Shown: in pieces, positions 53,825-63,570 of the stretch
Layout: the number at the start of each line of letters is the position of its first letter
Position numbering within the stretch: position 1 is the first letter of the stretch
DNA from: Bacteroidota bacterium
GTDB lineage: Bacteria; Bacteroidota; Ignavibacteria; Ignavibacteriales; Ignavibacteriaceae
Assembly (NCBI GenBank): GCA_021824145.1
Contig: JAKALM010000012.1
Span: forward strand, 1 to 64,000
Reading direction: 5' to 3'
DNA length: 64,000 bases
The notes under the pieces: model-generated
What the model saw: the letters and a program-made list of their open reading frames with translations, nothing else
Database searches by the model: none
Told to the model about the DNA's origin: nothing
Position numbers and translations under genes: made by a program

Positions 53825-53854
53825 AAGCAAAGTAATTCTAAGCAGAGTTTATAA

Positions 53855-53890
53855 TAAAAAAGCTGCCGGTTATGGCAGCCTTATTTTTTA
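53855..53890. terminator. Bidirectional terminator between ferredoxin and norB
   Basis: GCTGCC at 53862-53867 pairs with GGCAGC at 53874-53879. On the plus strand it is followed by CTTATTTTTTAATT. On the minus strand it is followed by TTTTTTATT. It therefore serves both convergent genes. Confidence 0.85.
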
Positions 53891-53910
53891 ATTAAAATGT
53901 ATTTAATCTG

Positions 53911-56124
53911 TTATGCTTTGCTCTTCAAGAATTTTATTGAAAGACTAAACACAAATACAACCAGAACAATCGCACCAATTGCAAAAATTGTATCGCCAAA
54001 AGCTCGCGTCCATCGGATTGTTTGCATAGTTGATGTTTGAAGAAATTCAGCGCTTCTTGCGTACCAGTAACCATATTTAACAGAAGCCCAGGTCTGCATC
54101 AATCCAACAGGAAGCAAACTAAACACAACCATCGCAAATAAACCAAAATTGATTGCCCAGAAGGAAAACTTCAATGGTTTTTCATTCCATACAATTTGCG
54201 GTTTGATTGCTCTCAAAGTAAAAAGCATTAAACCTATTCCAAGCATTCCATAAACTCCGAACAATGCCGCATGTCCATGCACAGGCGTTGTGTTTAATCC
54301 TTGCATATAATAAAGTGCTATTGGCGGATTAATCATAAAACCAAACAATCCGGCACCCACCATATTCCAAAAAGCAACTGCAACGAAAAAGTAAATCGGC
54401 CATTTGTATTTTTGAACCCATTCTTTTGATCTGGACATTCTGATATTTCCCCAAGCTTCGTAACCGACAAACAACAGCGGCACAACTTCAAGCGCACTGA
54501 ATACAGAGCCTAATGCAAGTACAAAAATTGGCGTTCCGGAAAAATATAAATGATGAAGTGTTCCAATTATTCCGCCGGATAGAAAAATTGTTGCTGCTAA
54601 TATTGTTGCTTGTCCTGCAGTTTTTAAGCTTAACAGTTTTAATCTTGCAAAGAGAAATGAGATTACAACTGTTGCAAAAACTTCGAAGAAGCCTTCTACC
54701 CAAAGATGAACAACCCACCATCTCCAATATTCAGCAATAGCAAGATTGGTATGCTTTCCGTACATCAATGCTGATGCATAAAAACCTGCAATTGCAATTG
54801 AAGATATTAAGAATAAAGTTAGAATTGGTTTTTGCTCATCCTTTTTTTGAAGCGCTGGTTTAATGGTTCTGTACATTAAGAACAACCAGAGAAGTAGCCC
54901 AACTAATAAAGCGATCTGGAAAATTCTGCCGAGGTCAATGTATTCGTAGCCGCTGTGTCCGAATAAGAACCAAAGTTTAGACGGAAGAATATTCATAACG
55001 CTTAACCATTCTCCCAGCATTGAGCCAAGCACAACAACAATCAAAGCGCCGAATAATATATTCACTCCTAAGCGTTGTCCTTTTGGTTCAACTCCGCTTA
55101 CTGCGGGACCAATATACAACCCTGCCGCAAGCCATGCAGTTGCAATCCAGAAAATTCCCAGCTGCAAATGCCACGTTCTAGTAATTGTGTAAGGAAAAAC
55201 TTCAGCTAAAGGAATCCCATATAATTTATTCCCTTCAACTCCATAGTGAGCTGTAATAACTCCTAAAATAATTTGAAGGACAAGAAGTCCTGAAACAACC
55301 CAGAAATATTTTATAACTGCTACTTGAGATGGTGTTGGAGTTGAATTTAATAATGGATCGTTTGATGGAATATCACTTAATTCTTCTTCCTGCTTTCTGC
55401 CGGCATAAAACCAAGCCATTCCGCCTATGCCTGCAAGAAGTAAAATTATACTTACCCCTGTCCAGATAATTGAATCGCCGGTTGGATTATTTCCAACTAA
55501 CGCTTCATGCGGCCAGTTGCTTGTGTAAGTGATATCATCATTCGGTCTGTTTGTTGAAGCTGCCCATGAAGTCCAATAGAAAAACGCAGATAATTTTCTA
55601 ACGTCAGACGAATCAGTTAAAGTGTTCTTACGTATTGCATAGGCATCTCTTCCATTCATGAAAACATTGCAATAATGTAAAATATTATTTTGTATTGCTT
55701 CTGCACGAACACTGTCGATAGTTACGTTTCCATTATTAAGCGTATTCGTTCTATACATCTTCTGCAAACGTGCTTGTAGAAAAGCCTGGTCATCACTTTT
55801 TAACTGAAAGTATTTTTTATTGAAGTTAATCTCAGCCCATTTATCTAAAACAAAAACAGCTTCGCGGTGAAGCCAGTCAGCAGTCCAGTCTGGCGCAATG
55901 TAACTTCCATGTCCCCAGACCGACCCCATTTCCATTCCGCCCATTTTTTGCCAGATATTTTGCCCTTGTTCAATATCTTTTTTTGTAAAAATTGTTTTTC
56001 CATTAGATGAAATAACAGATTTACTAATTGGCGGAGCTTGCTGGTAAATTCTTGTCCCTACCCAGCCCAAAATTAAAAATGAAATTATTATAACTAATAC
56101 AAACGGTATCCAATATTTTTTCAT
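53911..56124 (-). CDS. norB: Quinol-dependent nitric oxide reductase (qNOR)
   Basis: This 737-aa single-subunit NO reductase converts 2 NO to N2O with quinol electrons. It has an N-terminal membrane helix, a soluble cytochrome-c-like domain without a heme c motif (about 30-215) and a 12-13-helix NorB core. Metal ligands are in place: His319 (TRTWHLQLG), His473 with Glu477 (HLWVEGFFE), His524/His525 (LHHLYFSG), His616 and His618 (HGHAAL); Glu546 is also conserved. Lack of a CxxCH motif sets it apart from cNOR. A TTGACTTAAGTCAA site lies upstream at 56234-56247, implying control by the Crp/Fnr protein at 49606. Confidence 0.95.
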   Translation of the reverse strand: MKKYWIPFVLVIIISFLILGWVGTRIYQQAPPISKSVISSNGKTIFTKKDIEQGQNIWQKMGGMEMGSVWGHGSYIAPDWTADWLHREAVFVLDKWAEINFNKKYFQLKSDDQAFLQARLQKMYRTNTLNNGNVTIDSVRAEAIQNNILHYCNVFMNGRDAYAIRKNTLTDSSDVRKLSAFFYWTSWAASTNRPNDDITYTSNWPHEALVGNNPTGDSIIWTGVSIILLLAGIGGMAWFYAGRKQEEELSDIPSNDPLLNSTPTPSQVAVIKYFWVVSGLLVLQIILGVITAHYGVEGNKLYGIPLAEVFPYTITRTWHLQLGIFWIATAWLAAGLYIGPAVSGVEPKGQRLGVNILFGALIVVVLGSMLGEWLSVMNILPSKLWFLFGHSGYEYIDLGRIFQIALLVGLLLWLFLMYRTIKPALQKKDEQKPILTLFLISSIAIAGFYASALMYGKHTNLAIAEYWRWWVVHLWVEGFFEVFATVVISFLFARLKLLSLKTAGQATILAATIFLSGGIIGTLHHLYFSGTPIFVLALGSVFSALEVVPLLFVGYEAWGNIRMSRSKEWVQKYKWPIYFFVAVAFWNMVGAGLFGFMINPPIALYYMQGLNTTPVHGHAALFGVYGMLGIGLMLFTLRAIKPQIVWNEKPLKFSFWAINFGLFAMVVFSLLPVGLMQTWASVKYGYWYARSAEFLQTSTMQTIRWTRAFGDTIFAIGAIVLVVFVFSLSIKFLKSKA

Positions 56125-56233
56125 ATAATGATCCTTCTGAATATTTTAATTGGAATTTTTTTAATCTTAATAGGTTGTTTCCCTTAATGTTTTTTTACAA
56201 ACTAAAAATAAGATTGATTTGAAGGGAAGTACC

Positions 56234-56247
56234 TTGACTTAAGTCAA
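56234..56247. promoter_or_regulatory. Crp/Fnr-type site upstream of norB
   Basis: TTGACTTAAGTCAA is a perfect 14-bp palindrome that fits TTGA-N6-TCAA. Taking its centre as -41.5 for leftward transcription puts the start near 56199 and the -10 near 56210-56205, where the minus strand reads TATTTT. The rest of the 56125-56498 gap is AT-rich and shows no gene; it must also hold the promoter of the kinase at 56499. Confidence 0.82.
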
Positions 56248-56498
56248 GAAAAGCAAAAGTTTTTGATATAGTTATTAAATAAATAATATTTAGTGTGACT
56301 ATATGATTAAATTGTGAAATAATTATATTTGAAGAGATTATATAATAAATTGAAATTATTTTTTTGCTTTGATAGTTATATCAGTAAATATTTTAAATCT
56401 GAAAAGTAATTGTAGCAGTATATAAACTTCAATTTATGTTAAACTGTTTTAATAATAATCTGCACTAGATTAACGAATAAAATAACATTTTCATTATT

Positions 56499-59400
56499 AT
56501 GGATTTAAGAATGAAAAAAATTCTAAATCTTCTTAATAATTTCATATCAATCAAATCCGTTCTAACAGCAATCTTTTTCGGATTAGTGTCCATGTTTACT
56601 GTACTTGCAGGCATACATGTTTATTTGCCTGGGAGTGTCTCCACTACTGATCCTCGGGAAATATTTAATTCTATTGGTTCAGCATTAACCGGTCCTATTG
56701 GGGGGATAATTATCTCAGCAATATCGACTTTATTTGCGGCACCGCCGGAATATAAAACATATATATTTTTTACTCACTTCATATCAGCAATTTGGATTGG
56801 CTGGGCATATAAGAAATTAATTTATGATAAATATGAAATGCCCATGCTTGCTTTTGGCTGGATCGTGCTAATGATTATATATTATTTATTATCTACTGAA
56901 ATATTAATTATCGCTAGTTACTTTTTTATTCCTAGTTTATATACAGAACTTGTTGGCAGGCAAGCTCCTTTTATTCAATCATCATTAAAATATTTATACG
57001 ACTATATTCCTGAATTCTTTTTTTCAACCGCAATTTCCTCTCTCATTATTATTGCGCTGCCTTTTAAATTTAGAAAACCACTTTGGGGACAATTATCAGA
57101 TAAAAATAAAATTCCAAATAAGAAACAGAATAAAAAAGATTCTAATAATAAATTATTCAAAAAGAATTTTCTTGCAGTGCGGCTTGCAATTTGGTTTTTA
57201 ATCTTGTTCAGCATTCCAACCATTTATTTAAGTGTTTATGTAAGAAATTATTTCCAAGATTTTATTCTTAACGAAGAAGGAAAAAAGCAATATGAGTTTG
57301 CTGTTCAAGAAGCACATTTATTAAAAGCATTACCGGAAGACTCAATAAGATATTTTAAACATGAAATTCTTAAAAACAACATACGAAATATTTTCGTTCT
57401 TGATAAAGACCTAAATTTTAATCCGAAAGTAAATATTAATGATGAGAGAAATTTACCTCCTATTATCCTGTCGGAAGCAAACAAAATTGTTATTTCTCAG
57501 CAAAAAAGTGGATTCTTTACAGATATCAAATTATCAATTGCTGTCGGTTTTGCTCAGATAAATAATAACGGCTCTTATATCATTTCAATTTCAGATTCAA
57601 AAAATTCTAACGCTCAAATAAATCAATTTGTTTATAACATCATAAAATATATTGGTATAACACTTTTATTAATCGCACTCATTTCAGGAATAATAATTTG
57701 GTATTTAGTTGGTATCCCATTAAAAAAAATTACTCACGCGGCCTTAGAAATAGGGAATCATAACTATAATGTTAAAATAGATTCTTCAGATATGACTGAT
57801 GAAGTGATTGTTCTGGCAGATAGTATTAATACTATGAAAGAAAATATTAAAGGTGCAGAAGAAATGCTTTCAAATATTCTAAACTCTGTGCCTCAATCGA
57901 TTTTTTGGAAAGATAAAAATTGTGTGTATTTAGGCTGTAATAAAATTTTTGCAAAATCAGCCGGTTTTGATAATCCTTCTCAAATTATTGGGAAAACAGA
58001 TTATCAGATGCCTTGGAAAAAAGAAGAATCTGATTCATATATTTCTGATGATAAAGAAGTAATCAGCACTGGACTTCCTAAATATCATATCATCGAAAAA
58101 TTCACTGATGTAAACGGCAATCTTTTATGGGTTGATACAACAAAAATTCCTCTCCGAAATTCTGAAAATAATATTTATGGTGTACTTGGAGTTTTTGAGG
58201 ATATAACTGAGCGTAAAAATGCTGAAGAAGCTTTATTGGCAAATGAAATTAAATATAGAACTCTATTTGAGAATGCAAATGATGCTATTTTTCTAATGGA
58301 TTATGATGTTATAATTGATTGCAACACAAAATCGTTAGAAGTATTTGGATGTAATGTAAAAGAACAGATAATTGGTCATACTCCATTTGATTTTTCTCCC
58401 AAGATCCAACCGGATAAAAAAAAATCTCGAGAGTCAGCCTTAGAAAAAGTAAATGCGGTATTAAATGGTCAGCCGCAATTTTTCGAATGGCAGCATGTTA
58501 AGCAGAATGGCGAATTATTCTTTGCTGAAATCAGCTTAAATAAAATGGAGATTGAAAGTAAGGTTTTACTGCAGGCAATTGTTCGCGATATAACAGAAAG
58601 AAAAAAGTTAGAGAACGAATTAACGCAATCACGTGCAAATCTTAGCGCCCTTTTTGAAAGTGCAACTGATCTTATTTGGTCTGTCGATAAGAATTTTAAT
58701 TTACTGACTTACAATAAAAGATTAGAAGAACATTTTCAGAAAAACTATGGAACTAAAGCTTTTATCGGTGCACCATCAGGCTCGTTACTGTCCTCTGACA
58801 GATCTAAAATTTGGCCTCCTTTATACCAGCGCGCAATTGATGAAGGACCTTTCCAAACTGAGTACAGTTTACCTGATGGTCGAATATTCGAAATGGCAAT
58901 TCACCCGGTTATTATTAATAATGAAATTACTGGAGTATCTGTTTTTGGAAAAGAAATAACAGAACGTAAACAAGCCGAAGACGCATTAAGAAAAAGTGAA
59001 TCATATTACCGTGCCTTTGCAGAAAATTCTCCAGATATTATTGCTGTTTTCGATCGCGACGGAAGATATGAATTTGTAAATTCATCAATTTCAAAAGTAA
59101 GTAATCTAAAACCAGAAAATTTTGTTGGAAAAAGAATTTTTGAAATTGATGGTTTTAATAAAGAACAAGCGGAGTTTAGGGAAAAGAAAATAAAAGAAGT
59201 ATTTATTACACGTCAGCCTTTTGAATTGGAGTTCGAATTTAATAGTCCCGCAGGCCCAAGAATTTTCGAGTGGCGAGTTTATCCTGTAATTGATGAAACT
59301 GGTTTTGTACAATCTGTTTATAGTATAAACCGAGATATAACAGAAAGAAAGGCAATAGAAAAAGAAATATTAGACAAAAAAGCATTTACAGAACGAATAA

Positions 59401-61271
59401 TAGAACAGTCGCCTGACATTATTTACATATATGATGTTGAACTTGATAAGAACATATTTACTAACAGAAATATTGCGAAATATTTGGGCTATTCAGAAGA
59501 AGAATTATCTTCTGAAGATCAAAATTTTTTCAAGAAAGTTCTTCACCCAGATGATATTGCACAATTCCGTTCGTATTATGAAAAGATTGTGCAATGGGAA
59601 AACGAATATGTTTTTGAATTTGAATATAGGATGAAAACAAAAGCTGGTGAATGGAGATGGTTCAGAGGAAAAGAAAAAGAATTTCAAAGAAATGAACAAG
59701 GTAGAATAATATCGTTAGTCGGGACTGTTAGAGACATTACAGAGAATAAAAAATCTGAAGAGGAGCTGCGGAATAGTGAACAAAGATTTAAAGTTCTTAC
59801 TGAAGCTACGTTTGAAGGAATAGTTATTGCAACAGATAGAAAGTTTGTTGATGTGAATGATCAGATGTTAAATATTTTTGGTTATTCAAGAGAAAATATA
59901 ATTGGGAAGAATACAATAGATTTTATAGCTCCTGAATCAAGAGATAAATTTATTGCAAACAGAGATAACTTAGACATTGGGCCTCTCGAATTTATTGGTA
60001 TAAAATCTGACGGATCTAGAATTCCCTTTGAAATACGTGCAAAGCATATGGTTATTAATAACAAGGAATATAGAATATCATCAATTAGAGATATTACCGA
60101 TAGATTAAAAACCGAAATGGCTTTAAAAGAAGCAATGAACGAAATTGAATTATTAATAAATACTCTGCCGATTGCTATTATTTCAGTTAATAGAGATTTG
60201 ACTGTTAAGCAATATAATGACAAAGCACTAATATTTGATGGGGCAATAAATAGAGATTATCAGTCAAAGCAAATATTTGATTTGTTCCCCAAATTAATCT
60301 TTATTAAAGATACGCTTGAAAAATCGATCGCAGAAGATAAATATATAAATGAAGATAAAATTGCGTTAGAACAATATGGCGAACCAAGAACATTTAACTT
60401 AACCATTATTCCGCTAAATAATCCTTTGAATTCCGGTTCAGTAATTATGCTTGAAGAAATTACTGAAAGAAGAAAAATTGAAAGCCTGATGATTCAAAGC
60501 GAAAAGATGTTAAGCGTAGCTGGATTGGCTGCTGGAATGGCTCATGAAATAAATAATCCGCTCGGAACTATTGTACAAGGCTGCCAAAATATAATTAGAA
60601 GAACATCTACTGAACTTCCTAAGAATATTGATGTTGCCAAAAGTCTAAATATTGATATGAGCGCACTTGAGAGTTATTTTAAGCAGCGCCAAATTTATGA
60701 TATTTTAGATTCAATGCGCCATGCAGTTGAAAAAGCTTCTGATATAATCAAGAATATGCTTCAATTCAGCAGAAAGAGCGAATCGAAAAAAGTATTATAT
60801 CCTATGTCTAAACTAGTTGAAGAGACGCTTGATCTTGCATATAATGATTATGATCTAAAGAAAAAATACGATTTTAGAAGTATAAGAATAATTAAGGATT
60901 TTCAAGATGAATTGCCATTAGTAAGAATTACTATTACCGAAATACAACAGGTTATTCTTAATATCCTTAGAAATGCATCTCATGCATTTAAATCCAAATT
61001 CTATAAAAATAATGAACCAACAATTAAAATTATTTTAAGAAAAGAAGGACGTTTTATAATATTGGAAATTGAAGATAATGGGCCTGGAATCGACGAAAAA
61101 ATAAAGCAAAGAATTTTTGAACCGTTTTTCACCACAAAAGAAGTTGGAGAAGGCACCGGATTAGGACTTTCAGTTTCTTATATGATTATTACAAATAACC
61201 ATCAAGGTACTATAACAGTTGAATCTGTTAAAGGAATGGGAGCTAAATTTATAATAAAACTTCCTTTATAG
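56499..61271 (+). CDS. Multi-PAS membrane sensor histidine kinase
   Basis: This 1590-aa kinase begins with five hydrophobic segments resembling a LytS-type 5TM region (about 15-190). A further helix (about 222-245), an outside loop and a helix near 385-403 lead to a HAMP domain (about 404-455). Seven PAS/PAC units follow, at about 455, 585, 714, 835, 968, 1098 and 1217, each ending in a D-I-T-E-R-like motif. The HisKA domain has His1349 in MAHEINNPLG, and the ATPase domain has ILNILRNASHAF, DNGPGID and GTGLGLSVS. The signal is unknown. It heads a phosphorelay cluster and is spaced 9 nt from a single-receiver gene. The start could also be Met5. Confidence 0.9.
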   Translation: MDLRMKKILNLLNNFISIKSVLTAIFFGLVSMFTVLAGIHVYLPGSVSTTDPREIFNSIGSALTGPIGGIIISAISTLFAAPPEYKTYIFFTHFISAIWIGWAYKKLIYDKYEMPMLAFGWIVLMIIYYLLSTEILIIASYFFIPSLYTELVGRQAPFIQSSLKYLYDYIPEFFFSTAISSLIIIALPFKFRKPLWGQLSDKNKIPNKKQNKKDSNNKLFKKNFLAVRLAIWFLILFSIPTIYLSVYVRNYFQDFILNEEGKKQYEFAVQEAHLLKALPEDSIRYFKHEILKNNIRNIFVLDKDLNFNPKVNINDERNLPPIILSEANKIVISQQKSGFFTDIKLSIAVGFAQINNNGSYIISISDSKNSNAQINQFVYNIIKYIGITLLLIALISGIIIWYLVGIPLKKITHAALEIGNHNYNVKIDSSDMTDEVIVLADSINTMKENIKGAEEMLSNILNSVPQSIFWKDKNCVYLGCNKIFAKSAGFDNPSQIIGKTDYQMPWKKEESDSYISDDKEVISTGLPKYHIIEKFTDVNGNLLWVDTTKIPLRNSENNIYGVLGVFEDITERKNAEEALLANEIKYRTLFENANDAIFLMDYDVIIDCNTKSLEVFGCNVKEQIIGHTPFDFSPKIQPDKKKSRESALEKVNAVLNGQPQFFEWQHVKQNGELFFAEISLNKMEIESKVLLQAIVRDITERKKLENELTQSRANLSALFESATDLIWSVDKNFNLLTYNKRLEEHFQKNYGTKAFIGAPSGSLLSSDRSKIWPPLYQRAIDEGPFQTEYSLPDGRIFEMAIHPVIINNEITGVSVFGKEITERKQAEDALRKSESYYRAFAENSPDIIAVFDRDGRYEFVNSSISKVSNLKPENFVGKRIFEIDGFNKEQAEFREKKIKEVFITRQPFELEFEFNSPAGPRIFEWRVYPVIDETGFVQSVYSINRDITERKAIEKEILDKKAFTERIIEQSPDIIYIYDVELDKNIFTNRNIAKYLGYSEEELSSEDQNFFKKVLHPDDIAQFRSYYEKIVQWENEYVFEFEYRMKTKAGEWRWFRGKEKEFQRNEQGRIISLVGTVRDITENKKSEEELRNSEQRFKVLTEATFEGIVIATDRKFVDVNDQMLNIFGYSRENIIGKNTIDFIAPESRDKFIANRDNLDIGPLEFIGIKSDGSRIPFEIRAKHMVINNKEYRISSIRDITDRLKTEMALKEAMNEIELLINTLPIAIISVNRDLTVKQYNDKALIFDGAINRDYQSKQIFDLFPKLIFIKDTLEKSIAEDKYINEDKIALEQYGEPRTFNLTIIPLNNPLNSGSVIMLEEITERRKIESLMIQSEKMLSVAGLAAGMAHEINNPLGTIVQGCQNIIRRTSTELPKNIDVAKSLNIDMSALESYFKQRQIYDILDSMRHAVEKASDIIKNMLQFSRKSESKKVLYPMSKLVEETLDLAYNDYDLKKKYDFRSIRIIKDFQDELPLVRITITEIQQVILNILRNASHAFKSKFYKNNEPTIKIILRKEGRFIILEIEDNGPGIDEKIKQRIFEPFFTTKEVGEGTGLGLSVSYMIITNNHQGTITVESVKGMGAKFIIKLPL

Positions 61272-61280
61272 GTAATACAG

Positions 61281-61658
61281 ATGAAATCAATAAAAGTATT
61301 GTTATTGGATGATGATGTTTCTCTGCGGTTTAATATGGAAATGTATTTATCCGATGAAGGTTTTGAAACTAAATCGGCTGATAATGCGGACTTAGCATTA
61401 AACTTGTTGGAAAAAAATAAATTTGACGTTGCTATTGTTGATATTCGACTTCCTGGGCTAAATGGTGAAGAATTTATAAAGCTTGCGATTAAAAAATATC
61501 CCAGACTAAAATTTATTATATACACAGGCTCCATTAAATATTATATTCCCAACGATCTAAAAGAAATAGGTATTACAAAATCGCAAATTTTTATTAAACC
61601 AATAAGCGATATGAAAAAGTTTGTAAAAAAAATTCGATCTTTGGCTGAAGATGTTTGA
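61281..61658 (+). CDS. Single-domain response regulator
   Basis: This 125-aa stand-alone receiver has the acidic pocket LLLDDD near 8-12, phospho-acceptor Asp54 (VDIRLPG), Thr82 and Lys106 (FIKPIS). There is no output domain, so it most likely passes phosphate on or competes for it, as Spo0F- or CheY-like proteins do. It starts 9 nt after the large kinase and overlaps the next gene by 8 nt. Confidence 0.92.
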   Translation: MKSIKVLLLDDDVSLRFNMEMYLSDEGFETKSADNADLALNLLEKNKFDVAIVDIRLPGLNGEEFIKLAIKKYPRLKFIIYTGSIKYYIPNDLKEIGITKSQIFIKPISDMKKFVKKIRSLAEDV

Positions 61659-62829
61659 TGAAAATAAAATATTAGAGAAAAAAATCTGCATCATTGATGA
61701 TGATATAGATTTTGCAAAAGGATTATCCGATTATTTCGAAGATTCAGGATATGAAGTAATCGTAGCTAATGATGAAATAAAGGGATTTGATTTGATTAAA
61801 GAAATGAAACCTAATATCGTTTTTCTGGATCTTGGATTAAAAAATGTAAGCGGTATTGAAGTTCTTAAGCAAATTAAAATGTATAACCAATTCCTTCCTG
61901 TAATAATAATTTCCGGCACTGAAATTTTGCATGAAGCTGTTGAAGCCGTTAAACAGGGCGCTGATGATTTCATTTCAAAACCAATTCTTGAGCTGAAAGA
62001 AGTTGAAATTTGTGTGGCAAAAGCTCTAGAGAAAAATAATCTAAAGCTTGAGCTGAATGCTTACAAGGAAAACTTAGAAAAAATAATTGGAACCAGAACT
62101 AAAGAATTAAATGAAAAAACTTTTGCTCTTGAAAGGGCAAACAAATCTTTAATTGAAGAAATCGAAAGAAGAATTGCTGCAGAAGAATACATAAAGCGCG
62201 GAAGTTTAAATATTATTAATGCCTTGGAAGAGGAAAGAAAAAGGCTTTCTTTAGATTTACATGACTCCTTTGGGCCTAAACTTATGTTTGCAAAAATAAG
62301 TTTAGAGTTATATGAAAAAGAATTGTCCGGTGATAAAATCCACTTAAAAAATGCCATCGATACAATTAATAAAATGAGTGAAGAAATAAGATTCATTATT
62401 AAAACACTTTATCCTCAATCAATAGATAAATATGCATTAACTCAAAATATTAAAACTCTTATTAAAAACTTTGAGGAAATGTCAGACATAAAATTTTCTT
62501 TTGATCTTAAAGGCACAGAAGTAGATTTTGATCCAAAAATTAAATTAAACGTTTATAGAGTATTTCAAGAAGCTTTCAATAATATTATCAAGCATTCTAA
62601 AGCAAAAAATGTTACAATTAAATTGAACTTTTCTGAATTTAAATTAAATGCTGAAATTAAAGATGATGGGGTTGGATTTATCTTAAACCAAAATCAAAAT
62701 GATGACCATGGCACTGGTCTATTTAGTATGAATGAACGGATAAAACATTTAAATGGCGAAATTAATATTTTTTCTGAATTTGGAAAGGGTTCTCAAATAA
62801 ATTTTGAAATTCCTTTAACTCTAAAATGA
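61651..62829 (+). CDS. Receiver-HisKA_3 histidine kinase
   Basis: This 392-aa cytoplasmic kinase has the receiver first: Asp60 in IVFLDLGLKNVSG and Lys110 (SKPI). A coiled coil (about 125-185) leads to a HisKA_3 dimerisation domain with His204 in RLSLDLHDSFGPKL, then an ATPase domain (about 290-392; DDGVGF, GTGLFSMNERI). There is no membrane segment. HisKA_3 kinases normally pair with NarL/FixJ regulators, and just such a gene follows with a 4-nt overlap. Its receiver may take phosphate from the multi-PAS kinase. Confidence 0.92.
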   Translation: MFDENKILEKKICIIDDDIDFAKGLSDYFEDSGYEVIVANDEIKGFDLIKEMKPNIVFLDLGLKNVSGIEVLKQIKMYNQFLPVIIISGTEILHEAVEAVKQGADDFISKPILELKEVEICVAKALEKNNLKLELNAYKENLEKIIGTRTKELNEKTFALERANKSLIEEIERRIAAEEYIKRGSLNIINALEEERKRLSLDLHDSFGPKLMFAKISLELYEKELSGDKIHLKNAIDTINKMSEEIRFIIKTLYPQSIDKYALTQNIKTLIKNFEEMSDIKFSFDLKGTEVDFDPKIKLNVYRVFQEAFNNIIKHSKAKNVTIKLNFSEFKLNAEIKDDGVGFILNQNQNDDHGTGLFSMNERIKHLNGEINIFSEFGKGSQINFEIPLTLK

Positions 62830-63449
62830 ATAAGATACTATTAGTTGACGATCATAAAATTGTAAGAGATGGAATTAAATCTGCTCTTGCTTCAGAATCT
62901 TCTTTTGAAGTTGTTGGGGAAGCATCGAATGGTATTGAGGCAGTTGAATTAACAAAAAAACTTTCTCCAAATTTAATAGTTATGGATATAAATATGCCGA
63001 TGATGGATGGAGTTGAAGCTACAAAGGAAATTAGAAAATTTAATAAAAATGTAAAAATATTAATTCTTACAATGCTGGAAGATGAACATTATGTTTTGGA
63101 TGCCTTGTCTTCTGGTATAAATGGCTATGTCTTTAAAATGACAGGCATAGATGATTTCATTCTTTCTTTAAAAATAATTTCTGAAGGAGAGGATTATTTT
63201 GACAGTAAAGTAACTAAAATCTTACTTGAAAGCAGGGAGAAAAGCTCTGTAAAGAAAAATGAATTAAGTTCTAGAGAACTTGAGATTCTTAAGTTAATTG
63301 CACAAGGATTGACTAGTAAAGAAATAGGTGAATATTTATTTATAAGTTCGCACACTGTTCAAAAACATAGAAAGAATATAATCCGTAAATTAAATTTACA
63401 CGGTACTGCTGAACTTGTAAAATATTCAATTGAAAATAATTTAGTCTAA
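62826..63449 (+). CDS. NarL/FixJ-type response regulator
   Basis: This 207-aa regulator has an N-terminal receiver (Asp54 in VMDINMPMMDG, Lys104 region VFKMTG) and a C-terminal LuxR-type helix-turn-helix (about 143-205: LSSRELEILKLIAQGLTSKEI, cut at GEYLFISSHTVQKH). It is the likely output of the relay, phosphorylated by the HisKA_3 kinase whose gene overlaps it by 4 nt. Its targets are not visible in the window. Confidence 0.94.
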   Translation: MNKILLVDDHKIVRDGIKSALASESSFEVVGEASNGIEAVELTKKLSPNLIVMDINMPMMDGVEATKEIRKFNKNVKILILTMLEDEHYVLDALSSGINGYVFKMTGIDDFILSLKIISEGEDYFDSKVTKILLESREKSSVKKNELSSRELEILKLIAQGLTSKEIGEYLFISSHTVQKHRKNIIRKLNLHGTAELVKYSIENNLV

Positions 63450-63570
63450 TATATCATTTCTAAAAAATACCCACTTTTAGTACCTCGAAATACCTTTCAA
63501 TGGTTATTTAAGCCGCCACATTAATTCCGAATATTAGGTGAGGATAATAAAATAATTTTAAAGGCCTCTT

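Noticed and set aside
53911-56124. Cytochrome c-dependent NO reductase or cbb3 oxidase
   Set aside because: The N-terminal soluble domain has no CxxCH heme c motif and is fused to the core, as in quinol-dependent enzymes.
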